Source: Pseudomonas sp. LBUM920 (GTDB lineage: Bacteria > Pseudomonadota > Gammaproteobacteria > Pseudomonadales > Pseudomonadaceae). Taken from it: a stretch of 64,000 nucleotides of DNA. A model generated the notes under the pieces. The model saw only the letters and a list, made by a program, of their open reading frames with translations. It was not told the DNA's origin and ran no database searches. Position numbers and translations under genes: made by a program. Positions 61,224-64,000 of the stretch are shown piece by piece. Every line of letters starts with the position of its first letter. Positions within the stretch are counted from its first letter, which is position 1. Location of the stretch: assembly GCF_003852315.1 (NCBI RefSeq), contig NZ_CP027762.1, positions 1,593,501-1,657,500 of the forward strand, read 5' to 3'.

Positions 61224-61260
61224 AAAAGCCCCGTAGCTGAATAAGCTACGGGGCTTTTTT
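61224..61260. terminator. Intrinsic terminator after tRNA-Ser
   Basis: AAAAGCCCCGTAGCT and its complement form a 15-bp stem with a short loop, followed by six T residues. Confidence 0.95.
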
Positions 61261-61803
61261 GCGTTGGCTTATAAATCGGCGGCAGGCTCAATCGCTCAGT
61301 TGCTTTCCGATAAACCTGATCACGATCTGGTTTATCAAAGGCCGCCCCAGCGACGGTGATTTTCTGATCAGTCACCTGAAAAAATAGCCTGGCTGCTACA
61401 TCGCTTGAGCTGTAGCCATCAGGCATTCCATGCAGGCGGTTAGCGTCAATCCGGAGATCTTCAGTACTTATACCCATTCCTCCGTGAGCGACTGACGAAC
61501 GGTATCGCCAAGTTTTGCTATCCCTTCAATGGCTTAATCTTCCTCGGACATCAGAACACCTGGGACAACTGCCACCCAATCCTGTTTGAAAGCAGAGATT
61601 AGTAACTTCTTCATAACGTGTTGTTACATCGTGAAAAGGCTTACTCCCGACCTACCGATGCGCTCAACGCCATTTATGACGACGACAGTGCGCTGAAATC
61701 AGAAGTCTCAGATTTTCCTGAGAACCGGACGCGTCCTACACGTGCATCCTTGATCGCTGTAATAGTCTACTCAGCCGATTGATTGAGTATGAGAAGGTTA
61801 CCC
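61261..61803. other. Gene-poor region with possible gene debris upstream of hcp
   Basis: About 540 bp with no complete recognisable gene. Protein-like fragments occur on both strands. On the minus strand, from 61477 down to about 61270, there are about 70 codons beginning MGISTEDLRIDANRLHG. A 26-codon frame runs 61614-61534 (MKKLLISAFKQDWVAVVPGV). On the plus strand, a 54-codon GTG frame runs 61618-61782 (ending ASLIAVIVYSAD). None matches a family I know. They look like remnants of a decayed cassette beside the tRNA gene. The hcp promoter must lie in the last part. Confidence 0.4.
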
Positions 61804-62289
61804 ATGGCGAACACTGGTTATATGTCGATCACCGGCAAGGTTCAAGGATTGATTTCAGCGGGTTGTTCAAGTCAGGAATCGATAGGTAATAAGTGTCAGT
61901 CGGGCCATTTAGATGAAATCATGGTGCTCTCATACAGCCATAACATGGCGAATATTGGCAACGTGAACAAGCCGACGCATCGCCCAATTGTGCTCACAAA
62001 AAATGTTGATAAATCGTCACCCTTACTCGCTCAAGCGCTTTCAAGTAGAGAGGAAATTGAATGTACGATTAACTTTTATCGAATATCTTCCTTTGGACAG
62101 CAGCAAAAGTTTTACTCAATCTCCATTGAAGGCGGTGTTATCACAGACCTGACGCTGGATATGCCGCATGTCATTTTACAAAACGATGCCGAACCACAGG
62201 AACATCTAGCGATTCGTTATCGGAGCATCACGTGGGCTCACCACCTTGCTGGCACAACAGGCTATAGCGCTTGGGGAGGCGATGAGTGA
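61804..62289 (+). CDS. hcp: Hcp (TssD) type VI secretion tube protein, orphan
   Basis: 161-aa Hcp-family protein that forms hexameric rings stacked as the T6SS inner tube and carries effectors in its lumen. Family landmarks are ITGKVQGLISAGCSSQESIG at the start, GHLDEIMVLSYSHNM, KNVDKSSPLLAQAL, ECTINFYR and the C-terminal YRSITWAHHLAGTTGYSAWG (the last at the 20-residue limit). It starts at the ATG at 61804, with AGAAGG upstream. No tss structural genes are nearby, so it is an orphan. The next gene overlaps its stop (GTGA), indicating a dedicated cargo. Confidence 0.93.
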   Translation: MANTGYMSITGKVQGLISAGCSSQESIGNKCQSGHLDEIMVLSYSHNMANIGNVNKPTHRPIVLTKNVDKSSPLLAQALSSREEIECTINFYRISSFGQQQKFYSISIEGGVITDLTLDMPHVILQNDAEPQEHLAIRYRSITWAHHLAGTTGYSAWGGDE

Positions 62290-63017
62290 AACCCTTGACG
62301 GACAGAGTGGATGGCGACAGGTTCGGTAGTTGCGATTTTTGGCAGGTCAGTCGTGCTGGGAGCATTCTGGCTAACCAGGCGTGTACCGTGAGCGCACGAC
62401 ATATCAAAGATGGAGTTCTGCGACTGCAGTTCAACCGTGAGGTAGCGTTCTTCGCGAGAAGCATCGTCCGCGATGTGGAGCAGGGTAAAAAGTCCTCAGT
62501 GCAGGGTATGAGGGAGCTGGAAAGCGAACAAAAAAGCCTGCTTGTGCAAGCACGGGATGTCGCACAAAAAGGTGTCGGGGTGATTGCCGGTGCACTGCAG
62601 TTCGCGACAGGGGCAGGCATTTGCTACGCGTCCTTCGGTACGCTATGCCTGGTCGCTGGAGCGCCGCTGATCGCGCACGGAGCCAACAACGTCTATGAGG
62701 GGGGACGAAATTTGTGGGAGGGCCGCTCGGACACTCAAGGGCCGTTACGCAAGGGATACCATGAAGTTGCCAAAGCAATGGGCGGTGGCGAGTTTGAAGG
62801 AAATATGGCGTACGGAGGTGCAGATTTATTGATGTCAGCATATGGTGCAGGTCGATTGGTGTTGAAGCCTGACTCCTGGCGTCTGTTTCGTTATGTTCGA
62901 GCCGATTACCAGCGTGGATACGTCGACGCAAGTAAAGCCGCCTTGGTACTCGATGCTGCAGCTGATATAAGCACCATAAATGTCTTATATAAAGAGTATA
63001 AAGAAAATGGGCGCTGA
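62286..63017 (+). CDS. DUF4225-type putative type VI effector
   Basis: 243-aa protein starting at a GTG that overlaps the hcp stop by 4 bp. The N-terminal half is soluble and helical, rich in charged heptads (about residues 50-95). A hydrophobic segment (about 95-140, GVGVIAGALQFATGAGICYA then LCLVAGAPLIAHGANNVYEG) could span a membrane. The C-terminal half (GRSDTQGPLRKGYHEVAKAM, SWRLFRYV) matches DUF4225 proteins as I recall them, which often sit next to hcp in enterobacteria and pseudomonads. No catalytic motif is evident; membrane insertion is a plausible toxic action. It overlaps the next gene by 11 bp. Confidence 0.75.
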   Translation: MKPLTDRVDGDRFGSCDFWQVSRAGSILANQACTVSARHIKDGVLRLQFNREVAFFARSIVRDVEQGKKSSVQGMRELESEQKSLLVQARDVAQKGVGVIAGALQFATGAGICYASFGTLCLVAGAPLIAHGANNVYEGGRNLWEGRSDTQGPLRKGYHEVAKAMGGGEFEGNMAYGGADLLMSAYGAGRLVLKPDSWRLFRYVRADYQRGYVDASKAALVLDAAADISTINVLYKEYKENGR

Positions 63018-63315
63018 CCAGATTCTTGTCACTGCCATTTATTTTTTTATTTCTCTTTTAGGATTTTTATTTTGGCGTTCAATCAGTAAGCATTATTCTG
63101 GTGATAATTTTACTGTTAAGTGGTTTTGGATATGCCTTGTTGGTGTTTTACTGTGGGCGGCGGCTCAGTCTAGTGTGGCGCACCACGGCTCGTTATTGTT
63201 TTTTTCTCCACCCTTGGAATTTCTGGAGCATAACGATTGGGTTCGATGGATTGCTTTTATTAGTTGGCTTCTTCAGGGAGTATGTATTCCTAGCAAAACC
63301 ATGCGCAACCCTTAG
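63007..63315 (+). CDS. Small membrane protein, putative immunity factor
   Basis: 102-aa protein with three to four transmembrane helices (about residues 5-22, 33-52 and 73-92, with a weaker one between) and short loops (ISKHYSGDNF, EFLEHNDWVRW). The ATG at 63007 lies inside the end of the DUF4225 gene and has GAG about 8 nt upstream; an in-frame ATG at 62980 would add 9 residues with no ribosome-binding site. The gene is much more AT-rich than its neighbours. No family recognised. Position, overlap and membrane nature point to immunity against the upstream protein, which is inference. Confidence 0.7.
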   Translation: MGADQILVTAIYFFISLLGFLFWRSISKHYSGDNFTVKWFWICLVGVLLWAAAQSSVAHHGSLLFFSPPLEFLEHNDWVRWIAFISWLLQGVCIPSKTMRNP

Positions 63316-63548
63316 GTTGCATGCGTTCTGATCCAGCTTGCCTGAACGACTGAGAAGGATTCGAGCCTATTGCCCGCAGCTATTCGCATCGAAACAACCC
63401 TTGCCAACAAGACACGGACAACATCCACTCACCGGTGATCATGCACCTCGCTTAATTGAACGAGAGCACCCAGGCGTTAGTGGAAGCTGTGTTGGAGCGC
63501 AATTCCCCGACAGGTACACCCACCCAATAATCCGCTACCTCAGAAACT

Positions 63549-63582
63549 AAAAAAGCCTGCTGAGCTCAACGCCCAGCAGGCC
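63549..63582 (-). terminator. Intrinsic terminator of the right-hand MFS gene
   Basis: On the minus strand GCCTGCTG and CAGCAGGC arms are followed by six T residues, about 20 bp past the MFS stop codon. The 230 bp between it and the immunity gene hold nothing convincing. Confidence 0.8.
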
Positions 63583-63602
63583 TTTCAGTCATTCCTCCCT
63601 GG

Positions 63603-64000
63603 TCAGCCGGGCTGCGCCACCAAGCTATTGCTCACATTGCGCCCCAGCACCAATACCGTCACAAACCCACAGCCGACCAACGCCGTCGCCAAACTCAACA
63701 ACATCGCGCTGCCCATCTGATCGACGATCCGTCCGCCAAAGAACGAGCCCAAGGCAATGATCACTTGGAACAAGGCAACAAACAGTGGCATGCCGCGTTC
63801 GACATCCTTGGGCGCTACTACAAACATCCAGATACTGGCGCAAGCCGGGAAGGCGCCGAAGGCGAAGCCCCACAGCCCGATCAACATCGCGGCGCCGGTC
63901 ATGCCGGTGGCGAAGTAGGGGAACAGCGCGGTGCTGGTGCCGATCATCAGCGCGACCAGCAGCAAGGTGTAACGGACGCTGCGGTTGGCGGCGAAACCGG
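63603..64000 (-). CDS. MFS transporter, DHA1 type (N-terminus beyond right edge)
   Basis: The last 132 residues or so of a membrane transporter; the frame remains open to the window edge. Four to five helices are visible (LLLVALMIGTSTALFPYF, MLIGLWGFAFGAFPACASIW, FVALFQVIIALGSFFGGRIVD in part, ATALVGCGFVTVLVLG). The helix 11 motif GSFFGGRIVDQMG is typical of AraJ/SotB-like DHA1 exporters. Substrate unknown. Confidence 0.88.
   Translation of the reverse strand, partial: GFAANRSVRYTLLLVALMIGTSTALFPYFATGMTGAAMLIGLWGFAFGAFPACASIWMFVVAPKDVERGMPLFVALFQVIIALGSFFGGRIVDQMGSAMLLSLATALVGCGFVTVLVLGRNVSNSLVAQPG

Noticed and set aside
60992..61477. 161-aa minus-strand frame running through tRNA-Ser and into purC
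   Set aside because: Its middle (GGEIGIRTLGTGEGTTDF) is the well-known artefact of translating the antisense of a tRNA-Ser gene. Only the N-terminal 70 or so codons beyond the tRNA could be a remnant.
63338..63550. 70-aa plus-strand frame after the immunity gene
   Set aside because: No ribosome-binding site, no family resemblance, and it runs up against the MFS terminator; treated as non-coding.
61125..63600. tRNA-Ser 3' end as an attachment site of an integrated island
   Set aside because: No second copy of the tRNA 3' end was seen downstream within the window, and no intact integrase is present.

Overview
The window is chromosomal DNA, almost certainly from a member of the Pseudomonas fluorescens complex. 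The evidence is the gene content and order: an algU-mucA-mucB-mucD block lacking mucC, nadB, sdhE/ygfX, the opdH-tctCBA tricarboxylate locus with tctDE next to ung, and bcp/gcvR-dapA-bamC-purC-tRNA-Ser. A chromosomal fosA, a PhaG, high GC with strong third-position bias, and REPIN-type inverted repeats fit the same group.

Layout. 1-5.3 kb: a subtilisin-type autotransporter protease cut by the left edge, then the periplasmic beta-glucosidase bglX. 5.5-9 kb: a LemA / TPM-domain operon and a SAM-dependent methyltransferase. 9-14.6 kb: an EamA exporter, then a surface-signalling iron/heme uptake unit (ECF sigma factor, FecR-type anti-sigma factor, STN-domain TonB receptor) behind a candidate Fur box. 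14.6-31 kb: metabolic and regulatory accessory genes. These include a SIR2-like DUF4917 protein, an iron alcohol dehydrogenase, and a CaiB-type CoA transferase / HMG-CoA-lyase-family / MFS catabolic unit. They also include FosA, a LysE exporter, Ogt, several LysR regulators, two overlapping MFS exporters and tRNA-Gly. 31.6-37 kb: phaG, rsuA, small cysteine-rich and tyrosine-rich proteins, an enoyl-CoA hydratase-family hydrolase and ung.

37-61 kb is core genome. The opdH-tctCBA-abrB operon is divergent from its two-component system tctDE. It is followed by HDOD, ygfZ, sdhE-ygfX, nadB, the AlgU envelope-stress operon, BepA, a TusA-like protein, PerM, bcp/gcvR and dapA-bamC-MBL-purC. Canonical Crc/Hfq motifs (AANAANAA) sit directly upstream of the ribosome-binding sites of opdH and tctC, and also of the CoA-transferase gene. 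This suggests that all of these functions are under catabolite repression.

61.2-63.5 kb, just beyond tRNA-Ser(CGA), differs from the rest. It is AT-richer and holds an orphan hcp (type VI secretion tube protein), an overlapping DUF4225-type putative effector, and an overlapping small four-helix membrane protein that is the likely immunity factor. It is preceded by about 540 bp that look like gene debris. This cassette is the best candidate for an under-described system. The window ends inside a DHA1-type MFS gene.
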